Origin: Microbispora sp. H13382
GTDB lineage: Bacteria > Actinomycetota > Actinomycetes > Streptosporangiales > Streptosporangiaceae
Reading direction: 5' to 3'
NCBI RefSeq assembly: GCF_014161445.1
Contig: NZ_JABBXA010000012.1
Span: 1-64,000, forward strand
DNA: 64,000 bases
The translations under genes were made by a program, and so were the position numbers. This document shows, piece after piece, positions 32,790 through 39,933 of this stretch; position 1 is the first letter of the stretch; every line of letters begins with the position of its first letter. Under the pieces are notes generated by a model, which did not search any database, was not told where the DNA came from, and was given only the letters and a program-made list of their open reading frames with translations.

Positions 32790-33298
32790 TCCTCCGGGGC
32801 GCCGTTGGCCGCCATCGAGAAGCCCTCCAGGAAGCCCCGCGCGCGTTCCGCCCGGGGGTAGCGCTCGACGAGGGCCCAGAACCGCGGGCCGTGACTCGGC
32901 ACGAGCAGGTGGACGAGCTCGTGCATGATGACGTAGTCGACGACCCAGGCCGGCATGCCCCGCAGCCGGGCCGACAGCCTGATCGTGCCGTGGTCTGGCG
33001 TGCACGAACCCCATCTGTGGAGCTGGTTCTCCACCCACCGCACGCTGGCCGGCATGGCCTTGCCGTCGAGGTAGCGCGCGGAGAGCTCTGTCGCCCGTTC
33101 GAGCAGGTCGTCGTCGCTCGGGCGTCTTCGCTGCTCCTTGGCCGCTAGGCGGTCGAGCATGCGGCGTACCCATTGCTCCTCGTCGGTCGTGCTCAGACCG
33201 GCCGGAAGCAGCACGATGGTCTTGTCTCCATCGCGGTACGCGGAAACGGTTCGCCGCCGTCGTGCGCTCCGACGAACCTCGACTGTCTCGGGGGGCAC
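32783..33298 (-). CDS. YgjP-like M48-type metallopeptidase
   Basis: Protein of 171 aa with the zinc motif VIMHELVHLLVPSHGPRFW near residue 124 (HELVH plus a downstream His). The family-typical start is VRRSARRRRTVSAYRDGD, and the NQLHRWGSC element matches the YgjP/WLM-related domain. The substrate is unknown. GTG 33298 is preferred because the homologous sequence begins there. The frame stays open to 33427, but that part is lower in GC and looks like the divergent promoter region shared with the ThiF-like gene. Confidence 0.85.
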   Translation of the reverse strand: MPPETVEVRRSARRRRTVSAYRDGDKTIVLLPAGLSTTDEEQWVRRMLDRLAAKEQRRRPSDDDLLERATELSARYLDGKAMPASVRWVENQLHRWGSCTPDHGTIRLSARLRGMPAWVVDYVIMHELVHLLVPSHGPRFWALVERYPRAERARGFLEGFSMAANGAPEEC

Positions 33299-33498
33299 AT
33301 ATGAAAGGTAGCCGACACGCGCCGAATTCCACAGGGGGTGATACACGTTCTCCCTGGTCAATCGGGCGAACGTGACCTTGCGGGCGTGAAAACTACGGGG
33401 TTGCGGATATTCACCAACCACGAACACCCCGGTAATTATCCACAGCCCCGCTGGTTCCGGCGCCCGGCCCGGCCGGTGTATGGCATGGTCTGGCGACT

Positions 33499-34587
33499 AT
33501 GAGACCTCGTCTGAAGCCCGTCCTGCGCCGGATCGAGCGGGACGGCCGCACGCTGCAGTTCGGCGTCCATCCGCTGCGGGCCGTCGTGCTGACCGGTGTC
33601 GAGCCGCCCGTGCGCCGCCTGATCGACGGCCTGGACGGCACCCGCACCCTCCGGCAGGCGGTGGCCGGGAGCGGCCTCGACGAGTCCGCCGCCCAGGAGG
33701 TGGTCGCCCGGCTCGCCGCGCACGGCCTGATCGAGGACGCCGCGGCCCGGCCGGAGCCCCTGGCGGACCTGACTCTGGCCGATCGGGACCGCCTCCGTCC
33801 CGACCTGGACAGGCTGTCGCTGACCGCCGCCGACGGCGGCATGAGCGCCCTGTCCGCGCGCAGGGCGGCGCGGGTTCGCGTGTACGGCGCGGGCCGGGTC
33901 GGCGCCCGGGTCGTCAGCCTGCTCGCCGCCGCCGGAGTGGGCCACATCTGCGTGGTCGATCCCGGCACGGCCACCGCGGGCGACGTGGTCCCGGGCGGAA
34001 TCGGCCGCGCGGAGACGGGGATGACCCGCGAGGAGGCCGCCGTGCTCGCGGCCCGGCGGATGTCCCCCGCCGTCAACGCCTGGCCCGGCCGGGCCGCCTC
34101 CCGCCTGTCCGACGGCGGTGTGCGCCCGGATCTCGTGATCCTCGCGCCCGCCGCCCCGCTCGACGCCACGCTGGTCCACGAGATCGTGACCGAGGGGGTG
34201 GCGCACCTGCTCGTCTGCGCGTTCGAGGGCCACGGCTCGGTGGGGCCCTTCGTCGTCCCCGGGCTCACCCCCTGCCTGCGCTGCCTCGATCTCACCCGCC
34301 GTGACCGGGACCCGTCCTGGCCCCTCGTGGGCGCCCGGCTCGGGGGTTATCCGGCGGGCGAGATCGCCTGCGACGTCGTGCTGTCCTGTCTCGTGGCCGC
34401 GCAGGCGGCGGGTCAGGCTCTGGCCTATCTCGACGAGGGACGCGTGCCGGAGGGCCTGCTGGAGGTGTCGCCCGGATGGCGCTGGCGGCACCGCGCCTGC
34501 GAGCCGCACCCCGACTGCGGCTGCGTCCGCAGCGACCTGATCGGCGCAGCCGTGATCGCGCCGCGCGCTCCCGGGCAGGCGGCGTGA
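33499..34587 (+). CDS. ThiF-family E1-like adenylyltransferase (atypical)
   Basis: Protein of 362 aa. The first 110 residues resemble a winged-helix domain of the kind that binds peptide leaders in TOMM systems. A ThiF/MoeB-like domain follows with the nucleotide loop VRVYGAGRVGARVVSLLAAA and VVDPGTATAGDVVPGG. Zinc-type cysteines are seen in CLRCLDL and near the end in CEPHPDCGCV. The E1 arginine finger and the catalytic Cys are not clearly present. It is common in actinobacteria at this chromosomal place (Rv3196 region) and has no known substrate. No precursor peptide gene was seen nearby. Confidence 0.8.
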   Translation: MRPRLKPVLRRIERDGRTLQFGVHPLRAVVLTGVEPPVRRLIDGLDGTRTLRQAVAGSGLDESAAQEVVARLAAHGLIEDAAARPEPLADLTLADRDRLRPDLDRLSLTAADGGMSALSARRAARVRVYGAGRVGARVVSLLAAAGVGHICVVDPGTATAGDVVPGGIGRAETGMTREEAAVLAARRMSPAVNAWPGRAASRLSDGGVRPDLVILAPAAPLDATLVHEIVTEGVAHLLVCAFEGHGSVGPFVVPGLTPCLRCLDLTRRDRDPSWPLVGARLGGYPAGEIACDVVLSCLVAAQAAGQALAYLDEGRVPEGLLEVSPGWRWRHRACEPHPDCGCVRSDLIGAAVIAPRAPGQAA

Positions 34588-34641
34588 ACCACCGCCCGGC
34601 CGGCGCGCACGCCGCGCCGGGGCCGGCACCTCGTCGACCCC

Positions 34642-34935
34642 TCATACGGCGCAGACGTCCCTGACCACCTCCAGGAAATTGCGGATCACGGCGGTGCGAC
34701 GCTCTCCGTTCCAGGCGACGCCCATCCGCCAGACCGCGGCCGGGTGGTCGATCGGGTGATCGTCACCGTCGGTACGACGCCGTGCCCCGCGGCCCACCCC
34801 GGGAGATCCGCCGCGGCGGAAGGCGGAGGACCGTGCCGCTCGGTCGCGGCGAGCGCGAGCCGGTCGGTGCCGATCGTCAGGTGCTGCCACTCGTCACCGA
34901 CGGGGAGCCGGACGAAGCCCACGTCATCGCCTTCC
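34642..34935 (-). pseudogene. Remnant of a LysR-type regulator (C-terminal piece only, frameshifted)
   Basis: Reading the minus strand, the piece starts abruptly within a LysR substrate-binding domain (DDVGFVRLPVGDEWQHLTIG, TDRLALAATERH). It then changes reading frame near 34765-34785 and ends with the LysR-like tail HPAAVWRMGVAWNGERRTAV and FLEVVRDV before the stop at 34644. The DNA-binding half is absent. It joins the nitrilase remnant directly, so a deletion appears to have removed the heads of both divergent genes. Confidence 0.65.
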
Positions 34936-35730
34936 CGGAGATGTGCGTGCTGGGCTACTGGCACCTGCGCCGGCACACCGCCGGGCGGCTGCGGGAGTTG
35001 GCCGAGCCACTGACAGGACCATCGGTCGGCTTCGTGCGCGCCCTGGCGGTCGAGCACGGCATGGCTGTGGGAGCGGGCTTCCTGGAGATCGACGAGAAGG
35101 GCCGGCTGTTCAACAGCTACGCGGTCTGCCTGCCGGACGGGCGTGTCCATCACCACCGGAAGCTGCACGCGTTCGAGCACGAGGCCATCGGCAGCGGTGA
35201 CTCCTACACCGTCTTCGACACGCCCTGGGGCTTCCGCGCGGGCGTCCTCATCTGTCGGGACAACAACCTGGTGGAGAACGTCCGGGCGACCGCGCTGCTG
35301 GGCGCCTCGGTGCTGCTCGCGCCGCACCAGACCGGTGGCACCGCCTCTCGCAGTCCCCACGGCATGCGGCCGATCCCGCCGGAGCTGTGGCGGCGCAGGA
35401 GCAGCGATCCGGAGGCGATCGAGGCCGAGCTGCGCGGGCCGAACGGACACGAGTGGCTGATGCGGTGGCTGCCCGCGCGCGCCCACGACAACGGCCTGTT
35501 CATCCTGTTCAGCAACGGGATCGGCCAGGACGACGACGAGGTCCGCACAGGCAACGCCATGATCCTCGACCCGTACGGCAGGGTCGTCGAGGAGACCTCG
35601 GCGGCCGGAGCTGTACGGCATCCTCACCCGGCGCTTCGGGGACGAGCGGGACCGCAGGACCGCCCGGTTCGCCGAGGAGCCCATGCCGGTCAGCGCACCC
35701 CCGGACGTACGGACCGGCCCGGTTCCGCCT
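34925..35730 (+). pseudogene. Broken carbon-nitrogen hydrolase (nitrilase family)
   Basis: The body of a nitrilase/amidase family protein is clear. The catalytic Glu is in VIAFPEMCVLGYW, the Lys in VHHHRKLHAFEHEAIGSGD and the Cys in FRAGVLICRDNN, followed by LLAPHQTGG and the C-terminal GNAMILDPYGRVVEE. The first 40 or so residues are missing and replaced by antisense of the lysR remnant. Near 35605 the reading frame shifts: the expected ending (ELYGILTRRFGDERDRRTAR) continues in another frame after a small deletion. The gene is probably inactive, though the active-site triad is still encoded. Confidence 0.7.
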
Positions 35731-35929
35731 GAGCCGGCCGCGCGCCGCGCACGGCCGCCATGCGGCCCGTCACGCGTCTCACCGGCGGGTACTCGTGTCA
35801 CAACAGCATTGGTGTGACCAATGTCATACGCGGCCTATTTCCCCGAAAGGCTCGCGACCGCCGAAGCCCGGGCGGCCGGGCGATCGGAAATTGTGGTTGA
35901 AAGCGCCCTTCATCGCCGACAATGGTCGT

Positions 35930-37273
35930 GTGAGTGACCTTCCCCACCGTGCCGTGACCCGCTCGGCAAAGCTCGCGACACTCCCCCTCGGGTTCGCCGG
36001 CCGCACCGCGCTCGGACTGGGCAGGCGGCTCGGTGGCGCCTCCGCGGAGATCGTCACCCAGGAGATCCAGCGGCGTACGGCCGACCAGATCTTCAAGGTG
36101 CTCGGCGAGCTCAAGGGCGGGGCCATGAAGCTCGGGCAGGCCCTGTCGATCTTCGAGGCCGCGCTGCCACCCGAGATCGCCGGGCCCTACCGGGCGACGC
36201 TGACGCGCCTGCAGGAGGCCGCGCCGCCGCTTCCGGCCGCCACCGTCCACCGGGTCCTGACCGAGCAACTGGGCGACGACTGGCGGGAGAACTTCCTGGA
36301 GTTCGACGACCGGCCGAGCGCCGCGGCGTCCATCGGGCAGGTGCACCGCGCCGTGTGGCACGACGGCCGCCCGGTCGCCGTGAAGATCCAGTATCCGGGG
36401 GCGGGCAAGGCCCTGATCTCCGACTTCAACCAGCTCGCGCGGCTCGGCAAGCTCTTCGGCGCCATGTTGCCCGGTCTGGACATCAAGCCGGTCCTGGCCG
36501 AGCTCAAGGAGCGGGTCGCCGAGGAGCTCGACTACCTCAAGGAGGCCGAGGCCCAGCACGCGTTCGCCGAGGAGTTCCGCGACGACCCGGACTTCCACGT
36601 GCCCGCCGTGATCGCGGCCAACGAGCAGATCCTCGTCACCGAGTGGATGACGGGAACCCCGCTCTCCAAGATCATCACCGATGGCACGCAGGAGGAGCGC
36701 AACCACGCCGGCCTGCTGTTCGTCCGCTTCCTGTTCTGCTCTCCGGCCCGGGTCGGAATGCTGCACGCCGACCCCCACCCGGGCAACTTCCGGCTGATGG
36801 AGGACGGACGGCTCGGCGTGCTGGACTTCGGCGCGGTCAACCGCATGCCCGGCGGCTACCCCGTCGTGTTCGGCAGGCTCACGCGCATCTTCAACCAGGG
36901 CGACATGGACACGGTCGTGCGCGGGCTGCGCGATGAGGGGTTCATCCGCCCGCACATCGAGATCAATCCCGACGCCCTGCGGGCCTTCCTCGCGCCGTAC
37001 GTCGAGCCGACCCGGGTCGAGGAGTTCGCCTTCAGCAGGGAGTGGCTGCGGCAGCAGGCGGCGACCGTGGCCGACCTGCGGTCGAACAACGTGGTCCGCC
37101 AGCTCAACCTGCCCGCGTCCTACGTGCTGATCCACCGCGTGCACGCGGCCGGCGTCGGCGTGCTGTGCCAGCTCGGCGCCACCGCCCGCTTCCGCGACGA
37201 GGTCGTGCGCTGGGTGCCCGGCTTCGGCGACGAGGCGGGCGAGTCGGAGGACAGCGCGCTCACCCTGACCTGA
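35930..37273 (+). CDS. ABC1/AarF (UbiB-like) atypical kinase
   Basis: Protein of 447 aa, the same length as M. tuberculosis Rv3197. The ABC1-family N-terminal motif is GELKGGAMKLGQALSIFEAA. Kinase elements follow: VAVKIQYPG (ATP-binding Lys), MLHADPHPGNF (catalytic loop) and GVLDFGAV (metal-binding Asp). UbiB-like proteins act as ATPases in quinone or lipid metabolism. GTG 35930 is the first start inside the coding signal; the long open frame upstream is antisense or out-of-frame to the nitrilase remnant. It lies next to whiB7, as in mycobacteria. Confidence 0.93.
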   Translation: MSDLPHRAVTRSAKLATLPLGFAGRTALGLGRRLGGASAEIVTQEIQRRTADQIFKVLGELKGGAMKLGQALSIFEAALPPEIAGPYRATLTRLQEAAPPLPAATVHRVLTEQLGDDWRENFLEFDDRPSAAASIGQVHRAVWHDGRPVAVKIQYPGAGKALISDFNQLARLGKLFGAMLPGLDIKPVLAELKERVAEELDYLKEAEAQHAFAEEFRDDPDFHVPAVIAANEQILVTEWMTGTPLSKIITDGTQEERNHAGLLFVRFLFCSPARVGMLHADPHPGNFRLMEDGRLGVLDFGAVNRMPGGYPVVFGRLTRIFNQGDMDTVVRGLRDEGFIRPHIEINPDALRAFLAPYVEPTRVEEFAFSREWLRQQAATVADLRSNNVVRQLNLPASYVLIHRVHAAGVGVLCQLGATARFRDEVVRWVPGFGDEAGESEDSALTLT

Positions 37274-37276
37274 GCG

Positions 37277-37753
37277 TCATCTGCCTGCGCCGCCCCGGCT
37301 CTCCACCGCCTTCAGGGTCTGGTTGATCACGCAGCGGTTGATCCCCTTCCTGCAGTTGCCGTTGAGCGTGTTGGTGAAGACGCTGACGCTCGACACCTGC
37401 TGGACGCCGGCGAAGGTGACGGCGCTGTTGGCCGCGGGCGCGTTCACGTTGTGCCGGCCCGCCGATATCTGTTTGACCGGGCTTTTGATGGCGGGCGCGT
37501 TCGAGGTGTCGGTTCCCCCGCTGATCTGGGTCGCTCCGTCACCATGACCGTCACCATGACCCTCACCGTGGCCGTGGCCGTTGGCATGGCGGGCCCGGAA
37601 CGCTCCGGGCGTCGGTGCGGCCTCGGCTCCCGGTGCGGCCGGCCCCCACAGTCCGATCACGAAAGCGGCCACGAGGCCGATCCCGAGCGCGGTGGCGGCA
37701 GGCCCTCGCGCGCCCGCCGCGTGATCAAGCGCACCTGACGTCCGCTCGCCCAT
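37277..37753 (-). CDS. Secreted protein with His/Gly-rich segment and duplicated NAPA motif
   Basis: The family is not recognised. It has 158 aa from ATG 37753. A hydrophobic signal peptide (ALGIGLVAAFVIGLWG) ends near PGAEA-AP. A His/Gly/Asp run follows (HANGHGHGEGHGDGHGDG) that could bind metal ions. Next comes a direct repeat of about 19 residues, QISGGTDTSNAPAIKSPVK and QISAGRHNVNAPAANSAVT, sharing QIS, G, NAPA, S and V. The end holds two Cys (NCRKGINRC) that could form a disulfide. Its stop faces the ABC1 gene with four bases between them. A surface or spore-coat role is possible but only a guess. Confidence 0.75.
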   Translation of the reverse strand: MGERTSGALDHAAGARGPAATALGIGLVAAFVIGLWGPAAPGAEAAPTPGAFRARHANGHGHGEGHGDGHGDGATQISGGTDTSNAPAIKSPVKQISAGRHNVNAPAANSAVTFAGVQQVSSVSVFTNTLNGNCRKGINRCVINQTLKAVESRGGAGR

Positions 37754-37931
37754 CCAAGTCCCACCCACCGCTCGCGCGTCGCTCCGCCTGCCCCGTACGG
37801 CCGTACGGCCCGGGGCGCTCCGGCTCATACCCCGCGATCGCGGGGGTCTCTCGCGGCAGACGATCTTCTGTGCGTCCGGTGATCGCTTCTTTACCGGTTC
37901 GGGGTGGCGACCGGGCGACCCACAGCACGAC

Positions 37932-37961
37932 GATGGGCGGTCCCGCCGGGGACCGCCCATC
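37932..37961 (-). terminator. Strong hairpin downstream of the whiB7 operon
   Basis: GATGGGCGGTCCC at 37932-37944 pairs perfectly with GGGACCGCCCATC at 37949-37961 around a 4-nt loop. It lies 43 bases past the stop of the small gene that follows whiB7 on the minus strand and would end that transcript. Confidence 0.8.
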
Positions 37962-38004
37962 TGAACGAGCTGTCGGACGATTTGGTGCGGTGGACGCTAT
38001 CGCG

Positions 38005-38187
38005 TCACATGCGCGCCAGCGCGGAGCTCAGCCGCCGGGACGCGCGCTCGGCCTGCCGGCGTGCTCTCTGCACGCTCCTGATCCGGCCGGCCAGCCGCTC
38101 CTGCGCCGCCTCCTCGTGCAGGGTCCGTATTCGCTCGTGCGCCAGTTCTTGATTCAGATACATGGCGGTGGTCGGGGAGATGCTCAT
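38005..38187 (-). CDS. Small basic helical protein downstream of whiB7 (60 aa)
   Basis: The family is not recognised. The product has 60 residues from ATG 38187, with AAGGA ten bases upstream. After a short start (MSISPTTAMYLNQEL) it is one long amphipathic helix rich in Arg, Glu and Ala (IRTLHEEAAQERLAGRIRSV, QRARRQAERASRRL). There is no signal peptide or Cys. It begins 40 bases after the whiB7 stop with no terminator between, so it should be co-transcribed and induced with WhiB7. A frame extending upstream overlaps whiB7 and is not supported. Confidence 0.68.
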   Translation of the reverse strand: MSISPTTAMYLNQELAHERIRTLHEEAAQERLAGRIRSVQRARRQAERASRRLSSALARM

Positions 38188-38227
38188 CTGGATCGGTTCC
38201 TTCCGGGAAAATCGCTGGAATTGCTGG

Positions 38228-38491
38228 TCAGGCGGCGACGGGAGACTTGCGCGGGCGCCCACGGGGACGCTTGCGGGGTACGACGACCCCCCTCAGGATG
38301 AGCTCCCCGCCCCAGACGCCCCACGGCTCCTCGCGCTCCAGCGCGCGGGCCAGGCAGGCCTTCTGGATCGGGCAGCCGCCGCAGAGCGCCTTGGCGAACT
38401 CCACGTCCTCGGGGGACTCGGCGAACCACAGGTCGGGGTCGGTACGACAGGGGATTTCGGCTTCGATCAGGTCCATGACCGGGGCCGCCAT
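38228..38491 (-). CDS. whiB7: WhiB7 redox-responsive transcription factor
   Basis: Protein of 87 aa with the four WhiB cysteines at 15, 37, 40 and 46 (C-x21-C-x2-C-x5-C) that hold a [4Fe-4S] cluster. The G(V/I)WGG turn (EPWGVWGG) contacts the sigma factor, and a C-terminal AT-hook (RKRPRGRPRK) distinguishes WhiB7 from other WhiB proteins. WhiB7 binds the primary sigma factor and activates intrinsic antibiotic resistance genes. ATG 38491 is chosen since AGAGG lies eight bases upstream; a GTG nine bases earlier overlaps that site. Its leader carries a promoter, a leader ORF and a terminator, each annotated separately. Confidence 0.95.
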   Translation of the reverse strand: MAAPVMDLIEAEIPCRTDPDLWFAESPEDVEFAKALCGGCPIQKACLARALEREEPWGVWGGELILRGVVVPRKRPRGRPRKSPVAA

Positions 38492-38565
38492 CTGCGTCAC
38501 CTCTTCGAGTGTTTGGTCTGGGTGTCCTCGTTTTGGGGTGTGGATTCGTGGCCGACAAACAAGAA

Positions 38566-38595
38566 GGCCGCGGATCCTGGTGCGGATCCGCGGCC
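38566..38595 (-). terminator. Intrinsic terminator (attenuator) in the whiB7 leader
   Basis: GGCCGCGGATCC at 38566-38577 and GGATCCGCGGCC at 38584-38595 form a perfect 12-bp stem with a 6-nt loop. On the minus strand it is followed by TTCTTGTTTGT, a T-rich tract that is rare in this GC-rich window. It lies 75 bases before the whiB7 start and 16 bases after the leader ORF stop. That is the position expected of an attenuator that stops transcription unless ribosomes stall upstream. Confidence 0.85.
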
Positions 38596-38611
38596 CGGAG
38601 ATGGAGACCGG

Positions 38612-38893
38612 TCAGGGTATGACTGGTCCTCTCCAGGCGTCGTGCGGACCCTGCGCACCGCCGCGAGCGGCGGTGCGGATCTGCTCATCGCTCATCGGCC
38701 GGTTCACGTAGACCGGACGGTGGGCGGGGTTGCCGTGGCTGGCCGGGCGGGCGAACGCGCCGAAGGCGGCCGAGCCCGCGACTCCGGTGATCAGAGCCTG
38801 GGCAGGAGCGGCCTCGCCACGCCGCAGTTTCGTCGGCATGACAATGGCGGCCGGGCATGCGGAGGCGAGCCACAGCGTGCGGGATGTCGTCAT
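38612..38893 (-). CDS. Leader ORF upstream of whiB7 (93 codons)
   Basis: The frame starts at ATG 38893 with GAGGAAC directly before it and begins MTTSRTLWLASACPAAIVMP. It ends 16 bases before the attenuator hairpin. The product is Ala/Arg/Pro-rich (GSAAFGAFARPASHGNPAHR, PVYVNRPMSDEQ) and has no known family. In mycobacteria and streptomycetes, translation of a short leader ORF controls whiB7 readthrough: drugs that slow ribosomes prevent terminator formation. This ORF is longer than the known mycobacterial ones. It could act only by being translated, or its peptide may have a role of its own. Confidence 0.65.
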   Translation of the reverse strand: MTTSRTLWLASACPAAIVMPTKLRRGEAAPAQALITGVAGSAAFGAFARPASHGNPAHRPVYVNRPMSDEQIRTAARGGAQGPHDAWRGPVIP

Positions 38894-38962
38894 GTTCCTC
38901 ACTGGACTCACCTCCATTTCAGTGCGATCGCCGGACCGAAGCGTCCGGCTGACTTGTCCAAG

Positions 38963-38999
38963 ACCCTAAACCGCCGTGGCAGGGCGGGCAACCTATTTT
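38963..38999 (-). promoter_or_regulatory. whiB7 promoter with WhiB7-type AT-rich element
   Basis: Minus strand: -35 TTGCCC at 38991-38986, 17-nt spacer, -10 TAGGGT at 38968-38963. The block AAAAT at 38999-38995 lies three bases (AGG) upstream of the -35. An AT-rich element at exactly that place is the known requirement for WhiB7 activation of its targets, including its own gene. Transcription would start near 38957, leaving a leader of about 465 nt. Confidence 0.78.
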
Positions 39000-39012
39000 C
39001 TACCTGCGATTT

Positions 39013-39909
39013 TCACGACTTCGTGACATCGGGATGGAGCGCGGGCGACACCCGCACCAAGCATTCCTGAACCACGGATACGGCCAGGTCTCCGGCGGCG
39101 GTGAACATCTGCCCGCGGGCGAGCCCGCGTGCCGCCCCGGACCAGGGCGACTCCTGGGCGTAGAGCAGCCAGTCGTCGGCCCGGAAGGGCCGGTGGAACC
39201 ACATGGCGTGGTCCAGCGAGGCGCCGGACACCGCCGAGGACCCCCAGGCGAGGCCGTGGGCCAGCAGCACGGTGTCCACCAGCGTGAAGTCGCTGGCGTA
39301 GGCCGCGAGCACGACGTGCAGCAGCGGGTCGTCGGGCAGGTCGGCGTCGTACCGGAACCAGACGTTGTTCTCGGCGGTCACCAGGGCGGGGTCGTGGGCG
39401 GCCTCCCAGGTCAGCGCGTTCACGTACCGCGCGTCGACCGGGCGCGGCTTGGCCAGCAGCTCGCGCCAGCCCGGCTCGTCGCCCACGATGTCGAGCATCC
39501 GCTTCTGGAAGGTCGGCAGGGTCTCGGGGGCCGGCACCTCCGGCATGCGGGCGGCCTGGTGGCTCACGCCCGGCTCGTCGATGTGGAACGACACCGACAT
39601 CGAGAAGATGGCCTTGCCGTGCTGGATGGCCGTGATGCGCCGGGTGGTGAACGACCGCCCGTCGCGCACCCGCTCCACGTTGTAGACGATCGGGACGGCC
39701 GGGTCCCCGGGCCGGATGAAGTAGGCGTGCAGCGAGTGGACCATCCGGTCGGACGGCACCGTACGGCCGGCCGCCACGAGGGCCTGCGCCGCCACCTGGC
39801 CGCCGAAGACCCGCTGGATGCGCTCCTCCGGGCTGCGCCCCCGGAAGATGTCGAGCTCGATCTGTTCGAGATCGAGCAGGTCCAGCAGCTCCTTCAGGGC
39901 CGAGTTCAC
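39013..39909 (-). CDS. Acyl-CoA thioesterase II (TesB-like)
   Basis: Cytoplasmic thioesterase of 298 aa with two hot-dog domains that hydrolyses acyl-CoA to free acid and CoA. Family features are RVFGGQVAAQALVAAGRTV, MVHSLHAYFIRPGD and the second half GASLDHAMWFHRPFRADDWL, with the conserved Asp, Gln and Thr/Ser region (GLARGQMFTAAGDLAVSVVQ). GTG 39909 has GGAG six bases upstream; a GTG 15 bases earlier is possible. It lies 24 bases after the end of uvrD2 and could be read from the same promoter. Confidence 0.92.
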   Translation of the reverse strand: MNSALKELLDLLDLEQIELDIFRGRSPEERIQRVFGGQVAAQALVAAGRTVPSDRMVHSLHAYFIRPGDPAVPIVYNVERVRDGRSFTTRRITAIQHGKAIFSMSVSFHIDEPGVSHQAARMPEVPAPETLPTFQKRMLDIVGDEPGWRELLAKPRPVDARYVNALTWEAAHDPALVTAENNVWFRYDADLPDDPLLHVVLAAYASDFTLVDTVLLAHGLAWGSSAVSGASLDHAMWFHRPFRADDWLLYAQESPWSGAARGLARGQMFTAAGDLAVSVVQECLVRVSPALHPDVTKS

Positions 39910-39933
39910 GGGAGCCTCCAGCACGCGCGGGTA

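Noticed and set aside
33299-33427. N-terminal extension of the YgjP-like metallopeptidase
   Set aside because: The part has lower GC and no similarity to the family; it overlaps the divergent promoter region.
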